Counted from the first letter of the stretch, positions 1 to 10,766 are shown. The stretch: DNA of 64,000 nt from Eutreptiella sp. 'Long Island Sound 2002' (GCA_964036045.1 OZ038387.1:58684427-58748426), one strand, 5' to 3'. The notes: generated by a model not told the origin, from the sequence alone. Numbers and translations: made by a program.

Positions 1-496
1 TGTTGCTATCATGGGGGAATGTTTGCCCGGCGCGTGCCCGGCGCGCTACCTTTGTATTAAGTATCCTATCTCTAACCCCAAGTCTCTCCTCACCTACGGA
101 AGTCTCCCAAGTAGACCGCACTAGACTGCAAACCTTCGGCGCAAAGCACCTTGCATAAGCCGAAATATGAGAATTCAACAACACAACATGTCACTCCCAC
201 CACTTCCAACCACCACCCTTGCCATCATCATAAACTGGGTGCAAAGGATGGGCTAGATTCTTAGACATGGCAAGAAAGTACTTCAGATTGTTTGGTGAGG
301 GGGGTGGGGGGAGGCACGGGGGGGGAATTGTAAGACAAAAAGAGGCACCCAGCGTGCTAATACTCCCCCCATGTGTGAGCAACGGCCGAACAAGACTACC
401 CTCAAATGAGGTTTGCCATAAGCAAACCCAAGTTTGGTCTGTGCTGGTATGGGTGTGAGTGTTTCCTGATGTGTTTGTCTTTGTAGTTGTCTTTTG
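1..496. other. Upstream region, no gene seen
   Basis: I find no supportable gene here. The only notable structure is a G-rich tract at about 297-327. The short open frames on both strands are of the kind produced by G-rich low-complexity sequence. Confidence 0.6.
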
Positions 497-504
497 TATA
501 TAAG
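497..504 (+). promoter_or_regulatory. TATA box of the cupin-PDZ gene
   Basis: TATATAAG lies 39 bases upstream of the ATG at 536. With usual TATA-to-start spacing, transcription would begin about ten bases before the ATG, giving a very short leader. This supports 536 as the true start. The match is exact to the TATA consensus, but no transcript evidence is available. Confidence 0.45.
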
Positions 505-535
505 AGATAACGGCTGACGTTCTTTCGACGACCAA

Positions 536-1420
536 ATGCTGAGTCTTGCATCTGGCCGTTGGAGCCAGGGCATCAGTGATGATGAGATTCGCAAAAAGTG
601 GCGGGCAGAAGGATGGGGTACAGGAATCACATACATTGAGGCAGTTGACAAACCAAGTCGATTATCAACCAGACCCACAGATGTGGTCCATGTGCTGCTG
701 AATGGACAAGGATTGGTACATGTGGGATCAGAGACGCACCAGGTGCTGGCTGGGGATGAGTTTGTGATTGCAGCTTCCACACCTTACAATCTTGAGGCTG
801 TCAATCACGACTCGGTATGGATGTTTGCCTATTCCAGCAGCAGGCGATGTACCCCTTCCGAAACAGTTTCCTACACTCCGGTTGCACTTCCTCATACCAA
901 AAGCCCCACAAAGAGTGTGCAGGATGCAATCAGTACAGCCTTGCCAATGGCTGCGCGCAGTGGCGTGGCCATCTATGCTGCAGATGATGCAATTCATGTT
1001 ACCGAGGAAGCTGAGGGCACACCTCACATCCACCATAAGCTTCCTCCAGCCGGTGGAGCTCCAGCACGTGGAGACAGCGTTTATTTTGCACACAAGAAGT
1101 TCGCTGATGACAAGATGCCGGACATTTTTGGAGCCTGTGTGAAGGCATGTATGGATGGGAACATGGAAAAGCTCATTGTGCAGTCAATCACTGCAGGAAG
1201 TCCTGCTCATCTAGCAGGCATTGGATTGCATGACCAGCTCATCAGCTGGAACGGAGTGCCTTTGAGTTCCTATGGACAATGGCAACATGAACTTGCCAAA
1301 TGCAAAGTTGGACAGGTGGTGCCAGTAGGAGTTGTGACTTCACCTGGGCTCAAGCACACCACCTATGGTCTCAAGCACGTGCGATCTGTTGTGCTGTCCA
1401 ATCAGATTGCTCCAATCTGA
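536..1420 (+). CDS. Cupin-domain plus PDZ-domain protein
   Basis: A 294-residue intronless reading frame. Residues about 48-100 have the cupin barrel pattern: the first motif around LLNGQGLVHVG, then AGDEFVIAASTPYNL and a closing hydrophobic strand. The usual metal-binding histidines are only partly kept, so an enzymatic role is uncertain. Residues about 205-268 resemble a PDZ domain: strand LIVQSI, then GSPAHLAGIGLHDQLISWNG, typical of the ligand-groove to second-strand region. A low-complexity Ser/Thr/Pro linker joins the two. No signal peptide or membrane segment is seen, so a cytosolic scaffold or sensor is possible. A TATA box lies 39 bases upstream. The next ORF, on the opposite strand, ends 70 bases downstream, a convergent arrangement. 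I do not recognise a specific named orthologue. Confidence 0.75.
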   Translation: MLSLASGRWSQGISDDEIRKKWRAEGWGTGITYIEAVDKPSRLSTRPTDVVHVLLNGQGLVHVGSETHQVLAGDEFVIAASTPYNLEAVNHDSVWMFAYSSSRRCTPSETVSYTPVALPHTKSPTKSVQDAISTALPMAARSGVAIYAADDAIHVTEEAEGTPHIHHKLPPAGGAPARGDSVYFAHKKFADDKMPDIFGACVKACMDGNMEKLIVQSITAGSPAHLAGIGLHDQLISWNGVPLSSYGQWQHELAKCKVGQVVPVGVVTSPGLKHTTYGLKHVRSVVLSNQIAPI

Positions 1421-1490
1421 GTTGATGAAGGCTACTTAGCAACGCCAAATCCACATGTCAAAGCATGGGCATAGGTACTCCACACAAAGT

Positions 1491-2000
1491 TTATTTATTC
1501 CGTTTTTGGTTGAGGAAACCAATCCTGCCTGACTTCACGTCAGGACAATCCCTCTTCAGATGAAGTTCGCAATGCTTGTCCTTGTTGCCCAGAGTGTGTT
1601 CATCTGGACCCCACCTGTGGATCTCACCACAGCACCCCCACTGCAAGATCTGCACAGGCAAGTGACATCCGCGCTTTGACCTGAGATATACCCTATCCAG
1701 ATTGTGCTGTCTTGCATACCCTGAAATGATGGCCTTCTTTCCTAGCCCAATTTGGCAGGGAGCATCATTGCAGCCCAGATGGGTCACTGGTAGAGGCATG
1801 GAAATGCCCCTTGCTATACCCAGACAGATGGTGGCACGCACCCACTGCCCCACACCCCTGCTGTGCCTGGTGCGGAACACTGAGCTGGGCATACCCTGTG
1901 CTGCACTCGCATATCGACGCTTCTTTTCGTGTTCTGTTTGCGTGTGCTCTTGCTGGTGTATGTGTGTGGATTTAGACCAAACGGTAAAAACATACAACAC
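1491..2000 (-). CDS. Possible Cys/His-rich protein, function unknown
   Basis: A minus-strand frame of 169 residues, convergent with the cupin-PDZ gene and ending 70 bases from its stop. The stop codon lies inside AATAAATAAA, which would give both a stop and a polyadenylation signal. The C-terminal half is basic and rich in Cys and His (GCHLPVQILQWGCC, then EIHRW, DEHTLGNKDKHCELHL), which could form a small metal-binding fold. The N-terminal part is low in complexity and basic. I recognise no family. It may be a spurious frame, since other frames overlap it on the plus strand. The start at 2000 is simply the most upstream one, and a downstream Met is equally possible. Confidence 0.35.
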   Translation of the reverse strand: MLYVFTVWSKSTHIHQQEHTQTEHEKKRRYASAAQGMPSSVFRTRHSRGVGQWVRATICLGIARGISMPLPVTHLGCNDAPCQIGLGKKAIISGYARQHNLDRVYLRSKRGCHLPVQILQWGCCGEIHRWGPDEHTLGNKDKHCELHLKRDCPDVKSGRIGFLNQKRNK

Positions 2001-2041
2001 CGTATTTTTGCACCCATCTTTAAGTGGTCATGGGTAGACAC

Positions 2042-3040
2042 ATGAATACAGTGTTCGGTAGTTGCGGCAAACCACGAGTGTTTGGTCTGCTAACACAGCC
2101 AAATAGTTAACACAACCAAATAGTTGTACTACGTGCACTAGACTATTGCATCATCTTGGGGTTTCGCTTGAACTTTTTGTCACGTGACTCTTTGTGGTGC
2201 ATTTCCCAGGCCCATGAACTCTTACCACCCCCCCCCCCCCCATGCCAATGGACCTCCCATGCCAATGGCCCTCATCTCTCGAAAGAAGAAACATGGCCCC
2301 CTTGCTAATTCCCCCCCCCCTCTTGAAAGAAGAAACATGCCCCCCCCCCGAGTTTTTTCACCAAATTGCACACAAATTGCCCTTTTTTGCCTAGTTTCTT
2401 GAGTGTGCAATGGCGTGTGATGGGCACCATCCTTGGTGTCATGTGTTTGTTTTTTCAGTATAGATTTTCATTTCTCGATGTCTAAAGTCCCGTGTGGAGC
2501 AGCCTGAGATTGTCTGGTCTTGCCTGCATTGCAACTCGGCCATGTTGGCCAGAGCCTATGTGCACAATTGCATGTTTCAGGGGAACCAAGGTCTCGGGTT
2601 TGAGGAAGGGACTACATGATGGCAGCTGGAGCAAATGTCTCACTCCTACCCCCCAGCGCTGCTTTCTTTTGTTGCCTTTCACACCCATGCCTGACGGTGT
2701 GATGCACCAACTGCACCCCTTTCGAACTAATGGTTGAAACTGTCTATGGCAGGGATATTCAGTATATCAGATTGGACCATTGATCCCCCAGTCACGGGGG
2801 GGACGCCGGGACCGGACCCTTTACGCCAACCCCCCCCCCCATCCCTGCTGGGTTTTGGCTGGGAAGTGCCAGACCATGGACGCCGAAGGCGCCGTAAGGA
2901 AATTTTGCTTGACTTAGTAGAGGGTGAAAAAATGGGTTTCCGGCCCATGTGTCTATACTCAAAATGCTCAGTTTTTTCAGGAGAACCCAATAGTGGATGA
3001 AAACCAAATTGGACCAAATATCAATACCACCCGTGTGCAG
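2042..3040. other. Intergenic, poly-C rich, no gene seen
   Basis: C runs occur at 2228-2241, about 2311-2320 and 2339-2348. A short duplicated stretch (GAAAGAAGAAACATG and flanks) lies between them at about 2281 and 2326. A further G and C run pair is at about 2798 and 2829. I find no supportable coding sequence. Confidence 0.5.
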
Positions 3041-3057
3041 AAGTATGTACGAGATGG

Positions 3058-3124
3058 GCCATACCCTAATGGGTAAAGCAGTGCCTCTGCAATTGGAAGG
3101 TCCTAGGTGCAAACCCAATTGTCA
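3058..3124 (+). repeat. tRNA-derived SINE-like head
   Basis: TACCCTAATGGGTAAAGC resembles a tRNA D-arm/box A, with a perfect TACCC/GGGTA stem. GGTGCAAACCC about 35 bases downstream resembles box B. The T-stem does not pair and no matching acceptor stem is visible, so this is not a working tRNA gene. A T-rich tail (about 3170-3200) follows. This is the layout of a tRNA-derived SINE. Confidence 0.4.
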
Positions 3125-3224
3125 GTCTGTAGGACTGTAGGTAGGATCAGGGACGACATGGGACAATTTTTGTTTTTGTTTTTTTTTGCTTTTTTTTTGC
3201 TTTGACTTTGTCCCCTTTGTTGGG

Positions 3225-3400
3225 GATCCCCAAGAATGCAAGGGTGATGTAGCATTTCCGCCCACTTGTGGGCCTCCCAGAAGGCAGGGGTTAGGCATGC
3301 AATTCTGATTTTGCCCCCCTTTCTTTGGGGATCCCCGAGAATGCAGGGGTGATGTAGCATTTTCGCCCACTTGTGGGCCCCGCCAATTCTGATTTTGTCC
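3225..3400 (-). repeat. Minus-strand outlier of the GGCTACCTCACCC array family
   Basis: Read on the minus strand, this holds two diverged units of the array found at 10.85-12.24 kb: GCCCACAAGTGGGC, then ATGCTACATCACCC, then a GGGGATCCCCAA block. It shows that the array family is dispersed and present in both orientations. Confidence 0.7.
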
Positions 3401-5030
3401 CCCTTGTCAAGTAAGGGCCTTTGTGCCTGGCGCTGCTGCTGCTGCTGCATCATGTTCTGCAGGTCAGAACCCCAGCAGCACACCCACAGTAAGATGCAGA
3501 GTGCCTTGTTGCTTTATGTCGGTGCGTCTCAGGGCAGGTCAGGGTACAGGGCCATCAATGCAGGCAAAATGTGTGTGTGCAGTCTAGCCAGTCTAGCTAA
3601 ACCTAGGGGGTATGTAGGGAAGTTTTTCAAAAGCGTGGAACAGATCTGGATGACCACATTCAGCGCCTCCATGTGATGGTGCACGCAGTGGTACATATGT
3701 AGCAGTTCGTCACAAGCGCAATTCATGCTATCAGCCGTTTGGCCCTTGAAATCATTTCCCATCATAAAATTTTTCACCAGGCTGAAGTGGAACCTGACGC
3801 AGCTTCGTTAGGGAGTTCCTCAAGCTCTAGTGATGAATGAGGTGATGAGGATGGCACCACCTGCCCCGACAATCTTTGCGAGGATGATGCATAGGTGTCC
3901 ATATATGTTGCCGTTCATTGTATGAACACGAATCATTTCATGTGCATTTTTACAGATGACCAAAGACATTTCGTTGACAGCATCCATTCTGCCATCACCG
4001 TGTTTTATCTTGATCCTTGTCACTGTTTTCTGTGGTGTTTGTGTGGCATTGTTGCTTGAACAAGTGGTGCAATAAACTGGTACTTGACACACAGGCCTCA
4101 GCGCGCAGTGCACATGGTGCGTTGAGGCACCCTCATGGACATCGCTCTTTCCGCCCACCAAGTCACTGAAGCACTATCATACATGGCTGAACAGTGGCAC
4201 AAGATTCTTGAGAATAAAGGTATGTGACACATTGCGCTGAGCAATTTTTACGTCACCCTGGCAAAGCGCATGAATTCTTCTTTTGTCACCTTCCCCTGTT
4301 TTTTTTTTTTGCTATTCTTTGTCATTGGTTTGTAGGCATCTCTGCCACAATTAGGCCGCCAACGCAGTTAGCCCGCCTTTTCTGGATTGTGCATACCATT
4401 TCATGTTACAATGGGTATTGCTGCCGGCCATTGACATTTTGAGCCAGTGGGTGAAGTTGGCGGAAATTTTTAGAGGCTGTTGGTGTCTAGCCTGTGGCAA
4501 GTTGTGCAAGGAGAATCGTCATGCACATGTAGCGAGGCATTAGATTCCGTGCCAAACAGTACACCTTTCTCCTCTCATCATCCACCTACAACCTCCCCTG
4601 CCGATGCCTTGTGGGACCGGGCACCCCACATGTTAGCTATTTGAAACGCAAAACAGATGAAACGGTACCTTGCGGGCTTGGGTGCCCCATGGGGTACATG
4701 CCTCTTTGGTGTGACGGCTGTGCTGGAGAGCACATCTTTCTCCTCCCATCATCAACCTACGGCCTCCATCGGCCAGGGGTGTGGGCAGCTACAACCACTA
4801 TTGCATTGCTGAGGAGGCCTCCAGTGTTGTATGCTTACCCCTTAGGCCACCGCGTCCCTGCCAACCTGAAATTCCCAGAAAAAACGAAAGACAACACCCG
4901 ATCCATTGAGCGTGTGGTGCGGTAAGTTCTGTCTACGGGACACTCAGTGGACACAAATGAGGCCACACTTGCTCCGACCCCCGAAAATGCTCCCTGTTGG
5001 CATAAATGTCGGTGATGCTGAGAGATATGC
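3401..5030. other. Intergenic, no firm gene
   Basis: No recognisable gene. A minus-strand frame at 3820-4161 (113 residues) has a CPVYCTTC-like Cys cluster (VCQVPVYCTTC) followed by a stretch that reads plausibly as protein. I cannot match it to a family and do not call it a gene. Confidence 0.4.
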
Positions 5031-5032
5031 GA

Positions 5033-5397
5033 TATGTGTGCCACAGAAGCCCCCTCCCCAAAGAGTGCCTAGCTTGCTATGCAGAGCAAACACATTGCAC
5101 AAGTGATATTTTGTGGAAGATTATTTGTTCTGTGCAGTGCAGTTTGCCTAGTGCCCGCAAGGAATCAGCATTTTTGCTGTACAGGAGCCCTTTTTTTGGC
5201 TCAATCAAATGCAACTGGTGCTACATGAGGGTCGCAGCTGGTTTTGTGTGCCTTGAGCAGAGATGAACAGTGTCACAGACGACAATATGTCTCTTTGTGG
5301 GACCTTTGTTGACACGACCGACCAGGCCTTTGTACGACGTGCGGCAAATATAGATCCAAGAGCGCCTTCTCCGTCTGTGACATGTTTGCAAATGCAA
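5033..5397 (+). repeat. Dispersed repeat A, copy 1
   Basis: This stretch and 10385-10766 are diverged copies in the same orientation. Shared blocks include GCAGAGCAAACACA, ATTATTTGTTCTGTGCAGTG, GGTGCTACATGAGGGTCG and GATCCAAGAGCGCCTTCTCC, in the same order with small insertions and deletions. The copies are about 5.35 kb apart and flank the FBXO15-like gene. I see no coding capacity. Confidence 0.85.
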
Positions 5398-5954
5398 TGG
5401 GATGTGTGTTCACCATGTCGTTTTTCTGGAAGCGACCATGGCATAATTATATCTAGAATGAGAGGCCCCACCTAGAGATGTCCAATAAATGCCAGCATCC
5501 ATCCAAAGCCCTGCAGGAAGAAACAACATCCACCCAGAGACCTCCAGGAAATATTACCACTGACAAGCGCTTTATGATGTGCAAACATTGCCCTTCACGT
5601 CTAATTGGGCCAAACACAAAGAAAGAATTGAGACACTGTGCTATTCTATATCTTCATTAAGAGGCCAGCCCTGGGAGCCCCCCTGAGCAACTGAGCAAGG
5701 GACTCATTGGCAGCCTGCCCTTGGAGCCCCCCGTCCAAGGGGGAGGGGGGACGGAGAGGGGGCTCCAAGCCTTAACTCAGGAAATATACGCTACATTGCT
5801 GTCCCTCTCCTTTGCTTTGCTCACTTTCTGAGTCTCTATTTTTTTTTCAGCGTCCTTTGCACCATGAACGATCCCAGGCTTGAGGGCAGAGGCTCATTCC
5901 AATATGCACTAGCTCCTCGACAGATGGTGTGGGTGTAGCCTTCGAGCCAAGGCC
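5398..5954. other. Region upstream of the FBXO15-like gene
   Basis: No gene seen. A G/C-rich imperfect repeat of the type GGGAGCCCCC lies at about 5669-5775. The stretch from 5780 to 5954 is the likely promoter and leader of the F-box gene, but I find no clear TATA box. Confidence 0.4.
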
Positions 5955-7655
5955 ATGTTCCGCGAAACCAAAACTACAGCCATCGCAGGTGCTCGCAATA
6001 ACAACACCCGCACTCGGAGCGCCCCGGATAGAAATCGGGTGCAACGCGTTCCTCGTGCAGTTGCCGATGATGATGCCTCGTTGCCCCCCCATGGGGCTAC
6101 GTTTAGCCACAAACCGACGCAAATGCGTAGTGCTCCACAACAGCCACGGTCTGGGGCGAACGTCAGGATGCCGCGGCGGCAGCAAACGTTGAAACCAAGG
6201 GAGTATCAGGTGCCGGCTTCCAAACGGCGCTCCCGTTTCCGAGCTGTGCCTGAGGACGTGGTGGGACGAATATTGTCTTTTGTTGAAGCGCCCCTGGGAT
6301 TGTGCCGTTGTGCTTGTGTCAATAAGACATGGCGCAGATTAGCAGATGCAGATGAACTCTGGGAGGCAGTGGCCCGGACACAACGCGCGCAGTGTGCAAA
6401 CTCCACGGAACCGGCTGCAAGTGGTGGAGCACCCCCTCAAAACACAACCAACTGGAAGGCACGCTACCTGGACCGGCGCTTCGCGGTCGCACGGCGGAAG
6501 GCAACGCAATTGCGGATGAAGGTGATCCGTTCATCGCGGGAGCGGAGCCTCAAGCCGATCACTGAGGCATTGGAGCTGGAGGGTTGGCGCGTGGCAGTCA
6601 ATGGCGTTGAGTGTCAAGCTGTCGCAAAGGAGGTCTGGCATTTCACTGCGGCAATGTGTTTTCGAATCACAGAGCTGCCCCCGAAGCTGCAGACCCTCAG
6701 TGCGTGGCAGCGTGGCTCTGTTGCAGTGGACTGCTTCAGTCGACGGCTGGGCTGCCGGGTGCGCACAAGCTGCCGCAAGGGAGTGGGTCCGCACGACTGG
6801 CGCACCGTAGCGGACAATGGCACGGTACGGCTGCAGCAGAACGACCGCATGCACCCGGGGCGGCTGTGGCTCGGGATTTGGTGTGAGGATTCCACGGTCA
6901 GTTTCTTGCTGTACAGCGTCCCCTCCCACACTCTGGTGGCCACGGTGGAGAGCATGACGTGCTTCCAGGCGACCCCGTGCCCTGTGACTCACACGGTTGT
7001 GCACGACGATGTGGACCGCGAGTACGGTCTGCACGATTACACGGTGACTTTTACGATGCGGACCCCAGGCCAAGTCAAATTTGAGCAGCAATTTCCTCAT
7101 CTCTTCACTCACCCACCGGCCCTGTCCCCACACGCCGCCGCCCCCCAGCGCCACTTCCCGCGGCTGCCCTCCCAGAGACACGGCCCCACAAAGTCTTCGC
7201 ACCGCTTCCGCTTCCCGTTGCTCACCCCGACCGAACGGGGCTTCTGCGATTGGACACTGGACAGCCAGGCCAAGGGCAAGAGGAAGCGGTTGAAGGTGCA
7301 CCTCCCGCTGCGCGCCGGTGCGTTTACCACGACGATCCCGCAGTGCACGATGGTGGACGTGGCGGTCTGGGATGAGCACAACGAGGTCATGTGGGCGGAG
7401 TCTGCCCTCGTGCACCTCCAGCCCCAGACGGAGGGTGTGTATTACGACCTGCCGAATGGCGCCGTGTTTGCCGGCACCGTGGAGGAGGAGGGGAAGGGGG
7501 CGCTCTATTTTGAGTTTGTGTGCCCCGAGGGCGCAGACGGCGCGGATGCTGAGGCCTGGGCGGATGGCGGCCCAGGGCTGGTGCTGTACGCGCTGCATTT
7601 GGACCTTTGTGTGGGGCTGGTGGATGCGTGGTTTGGGACGAGCTACGGGGCATGA
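5955..7655 (+). CDS. FBXO15: FBXO15-like F-box protein
   Basis: A single-exon frame of 566 residues. An F-box sits at about residues 95-140 (AVPEDVVGRILSFVEAPLGL, then CACVNKTWRRLADADELWEAV). F-boxes bind Skp1 and so link a target to an SCF ubiquitin ligase. The rest resembles the conserved body of animal F-box only protein 15: EYGLHDYTVTF at about 355-366, MVDVAVWDEHNEVMWAES at about 465-483, and the C-terminal ALHLDLCVGLVDAWFGTSY, each matching blocks I know in vertebrate FBXO15 in the same order. The first 90 residues are basic, of low complexity and unmatched; a later Met could be the real start. Codons are strongly GC-ending. The stop is followed at once by twelve G. The substrate is unknown. 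Confidence 0.85.
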   Translation: MFRETKTTAIAGARNNNTRTRSAPDRNRVQRVPRAVADDDASLPPHGATFSHKPTQMRSAPQQPRSGANVRMPRRQQTLKPREYQVPASKRRSRFRAVPEDVVGRILSFVEAPLGLCRCACVNKTWRRLADADELWEAVARTQRAQCANSTEPAASGGAPPQNTTNWKARYLDRRFAVARRKATQLRMKVIRSSRERSLKPITEALELEGWRVAVNGVECQAVAKEVWHFTAAMCFRITELPPKLQTLSAWQRGSVAVDCFSRRLGCRVRTSCRKGVGPHDWRTVADNGTVRLQQNDRMHPGRLWLGIWCEDSTVSFLLYSVPSHTLVATVESMTCFQATPCPVTHTVVHDDVDREYGLHDYTVTFTMRTPGQVKFEQQFPHLFTHPPALSPHAAAPQRHFPRLPSQRHGPTKSSHRFRFPLLTPTERGFCDWTLDSQAKGKRKRLKVHLPLRAGAFTTTIPQCTMVDVAVWDEHNEVMWAESALVHLQPQTEGVYYDLPNGAVFAGTVEEEGKGALYFEFVCPEGADGADAEAWADGGPGLVLYALHLDLCVGLVDAWFGTSYGA

Positions 7656-9350
7656 CGGGGGGGGGGGGATCTGGGGCGTGTGGTGCGGTATGGGGGTGCC
7701 CCATGCTGCACCCCGCGGCATTTACCGTCCCGCCGGCCCCGTACGCAGTGGCGCCATACATACACTCGGCATACGCACCGGCGCCTGCGTCCGGTACCTC
7801 AGTCCACACGGTGGCAGAAACAAAACGGGTGCATGCCGCGTTGAGATCCACGGCTGCCGATTTTTGGCGTTTCTGGTCCGATACTCATTTTCAACGTGGG
7901 TTTCAAATATTCAACGATGTTTGTCGGGCAGCAGAATCAGGCCCGTCGGGGGGGGGGGATCATCGCATCACGCAGACTCTCTTTTTTGTGGTATGGACGA
8001 TCAACAGCGCTGATTCATCTGGGATCCCTCCACACTAGGCTGCCGCATTTCCTGCCAGTGAGACGCAGCAAGTATCATAAGCAGGTCACTTTGTGGCACG
8101 AGCCGTACATAGTCCGTTGTCTAGCAGAGCAGCCTAAGCATTCCATGAGACTATCCAACATGTAGGCACCCCCACCCCCCATTTTGGGGTTGGGAAACAC
8201 TTTTAGAAGTAAATTGGATGGTCATTAGTGGGTATTTGCCCCTATAATCGGCTCGCGATGGCAAAAAATAAGGTACGGCACCACTCCTACTCGGATCCTG
8301 ACGCTTCGTTCGCTTGGAAGCCCCGAAGCGGCGCCGGATATACAGCTTGCAAGTTGCCCTGTTCAACCACAAAACTGCTGATATCAGTACTGCGCAGAAA
8401 CTGGCAAAAATCTGAAAATTTCCAGCTTTTCGCCCTCGCACAGCCCCCCCCCCCCCCCACTGTCGGGCTTCAAAACCATTTTTTTGCATTCCTCGGGTGA
8501 AAACTGGGGGGGGGGACCCCGGGTCCCACCTCGACCCCTACTGGTTGGGCCGCAGGGGGGGATGGGGGGCAAAAAGTAGGTATTGGCCGTATATGAAAAT
8601 GTATATGTGGATACCCAAAGCACACAGTTGCAGGTGTCCTGGGGTCGTGTGGACGAGTTGCCGCTGAAAGGTTCAGCAGCTTTTGATCAGGTCAACACAC
8701 AGATGGAGGTAAGCGGAGGAGGGTGCTTGTTTGAATCACTGTGCCTCTCTTTGGCAGTGACCACTTCCATGTGAATCTCGTCATGGACATTTTGCTCTCG
8801 CAATTTTAGCGGCTAGTAACACAATGAAGCGCAAATTTGTGCTTGTGCCACTTGCCTGATGCGACAAGTAGCAACGCGTGTAAACACATTTGGTACAATT
8901 CAGGGATGAATGTAGACCAGATCGCACAATTTTCCATGCTGTACTTTCCTTTTCGTCCCAACCCAGGAAACGATTTTCAGTGATGAAACCAGCCATTTTG
9001 ACATGAGTTACACGATCCAAGTCACGATCCACGCCGAACGAACCCTGACCTGTACATGTTGAATCTGTTTCGGAAATCCCAATCACAAACATGATGCTCA
9101 CTCGGCATTTTGAAACCTTATCATGCATTGCAGAGCTATGCCCCACTGATTCCTGATGTCCTCACAAGGCAGGCGCTTTGGGGTGTTGTTCCTGCTGAAC
9201 CTTTCATTAACCGACCAAGAGTCTGCTCCTTGTGATGTTCCTGTACAGCAGAGTGGCCAGAGCAGCCAATATATTCTGGGTTCACGCACCAAGCTGCATC
9301 TGTTCCCTTGGGGACGGAGACATGTTGGCACCCTGATGGTATTTCAGCGG
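7656..9350. other. Intergenic, homopolymer-rich
   Basis: G or C runs stand at 7657-7668, 7948-7958, 8444-8458 and 8506-8515. A short open stretch at 8583-8774 reads like protein in part but has no match that I can name. No gene is supported. Confidence 0.5.
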
Positions 9351-9356
9351 AGTAGC

Positions 9357-10019
9357 GGGGGGGGGGGGGGATGGAGGTCCGCAATTTACTGCAATTTTCC
9401 CGCAATTTTTCAGTGATGCCTCTATTCAATAATCCCTTCGCTGTCACTAGGCACACTGTAAGTGTATGTGTTCTCATCTGTCCTGCATGTCATTTGTGTG
9501 GCAGGACGCTTTACTGTTTTTGTGTTCCCAAAATGTCGTCCACTTCTGGGGGCAGTGATTCCGGCAAGGGTAAAAGGCCAGTGAAGCCTGGCAAAGGACA
9601 GGGTGGCCAAAAGGCAGTTGTGCCACACAGATTTCGCCCGCTGCTCGAGCTGTGTGGAAGGGCTTTGTTGAGATCTCCATAGTGATGGGGGCTGGCCCTG
9701 TTGAGCGGTTCTTTTCGTTTTGCAAATATACTGACACTGACCAGAGGCATTCAATGACTGACAATTCCCGCCGAGTGGCCTTCATGGCTCATTATAATGG
9801 TGATGTGGAAGGACGGCTGGGGTCAGTGAGGCTGTTGATTACTTTGTATTGCCTTAGTCAGCTTGCATGTCCTGCGCATCCAACAACCATCCAGGGACCA
9901 TTTTGGAATGTTTCCAAAGACCGCAATTTTACCGCAATTTTACCGCAATTTTACCGTACTTTACTGCAATTTATTGTATTTTTTTCAGGGGTGGGGGGGC
10001 CGAACCCCCCCCCCCCCCC
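9357..10019 (+). mobile_element. Internally deleted hAT-like DNA transposon (copy 1)
   Basis: The element is bounded by a G run (9357-9370) and a C run (10005-10019). Just inside both ends are direct repeats of CCGCAATTTT (9378-9413 and about 9931-9970). The interior begins with a short basic, Ser/Gly-rich start at 9531 (MSSTSGGSDSGKGKRPVKPG), typical of a transposase N-terminus. It passes abruptly, in another frame, to a piece of a hAT C-terminal dimerisation domain (GPVERFFSFCKY, then NGDVEGRL) at about 9684-9820. The catalytic middle is missing, so this is a non-autonomous derivative. Compare the element at 33306-33881. Confidence 0.65.
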
Positions 10020-10384
10020 GGAAGTAGTGTGTGGGCAATGTTGTAGGTAGTTCTGCATCATTTTGTTATCAATCATGGGACTGCTTGTGGGTACACCATG
10101 CTTTGTTTCCGTGGTTTCTGGTGTTTTAAGAAAATAATGTCCCTCCCTTTTGCTGTAGGTGGCAGGTTGTTTTGCCGGAAGGCATGAGCTGGTATGGGGT
10201 TAGGTGACCATGCCAAGCCTAGATAGCGAGAGCTAACCTTGGTAAGGGAGGGGCTATGCTTTAGTACCTCCTGGGCCAGTGGAAAATAAAAAAAGGGGGG
10301 TTCCTTGCAGCCTTAAAAAATTTTAGGGGGCAGGTTTGGGAAAGAGTCCCCAAGGGCCACAACGTTATTTCTTCACTATTTGTG

Positions 10385-10766
10385 TACATGTGTGTCGCAG
10401 AAGGGGAACCCTAGCAAGTGCCCTAGCTTCTCAAGTTATTGTATGCAGAGCAAACACAATGCACATGCAAGATTATTTGTTCTGTGCAGTGCAGTTTGCC
10501 TAGCGTGTGTGCATGTGCCCGCAACGAATTGGCATTCGCTTGGGCCACAACAAAATTTGCTAAAGCAGGTTCATTCTTTTTCTTTTTTTACTCAACCTAA
10601 TGCAGTTGGTGCTACATGAGGGTCGGAGCTAGTTTTGTGTGCCTTGAACAGTGTCACATACGACAATTGTCCTCTGTGTAGGACCCAATTGTATGACGCA
10701 CCATCGTTGCTGCTACACATACAGATCCAAGAGCGCCTTCTCCACGTATTTGACGTATTTGCAAAA
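10385..10766 (+). repeat. Dispersed repeat A, copy 2
   Basis: Diverged second copy of the sequence at 5033-5397, same orientation and same block order. This copy carries extra sequence around 10495-10580 relative to copy 1. Confidence 0.85.

Noticed and set aside
3058-3124. Functional tRNA gene
   Set aside because: D-arm is good but T-stem and acceptor stem do not pair; a SINE head is the better reading.
6531-7721. 396-residue minus-strand frame over the F-box gene
   Set aside because: Antisense shadow of a GC-rich coding exon. The plus strand has clear FBXO15-type conservation.
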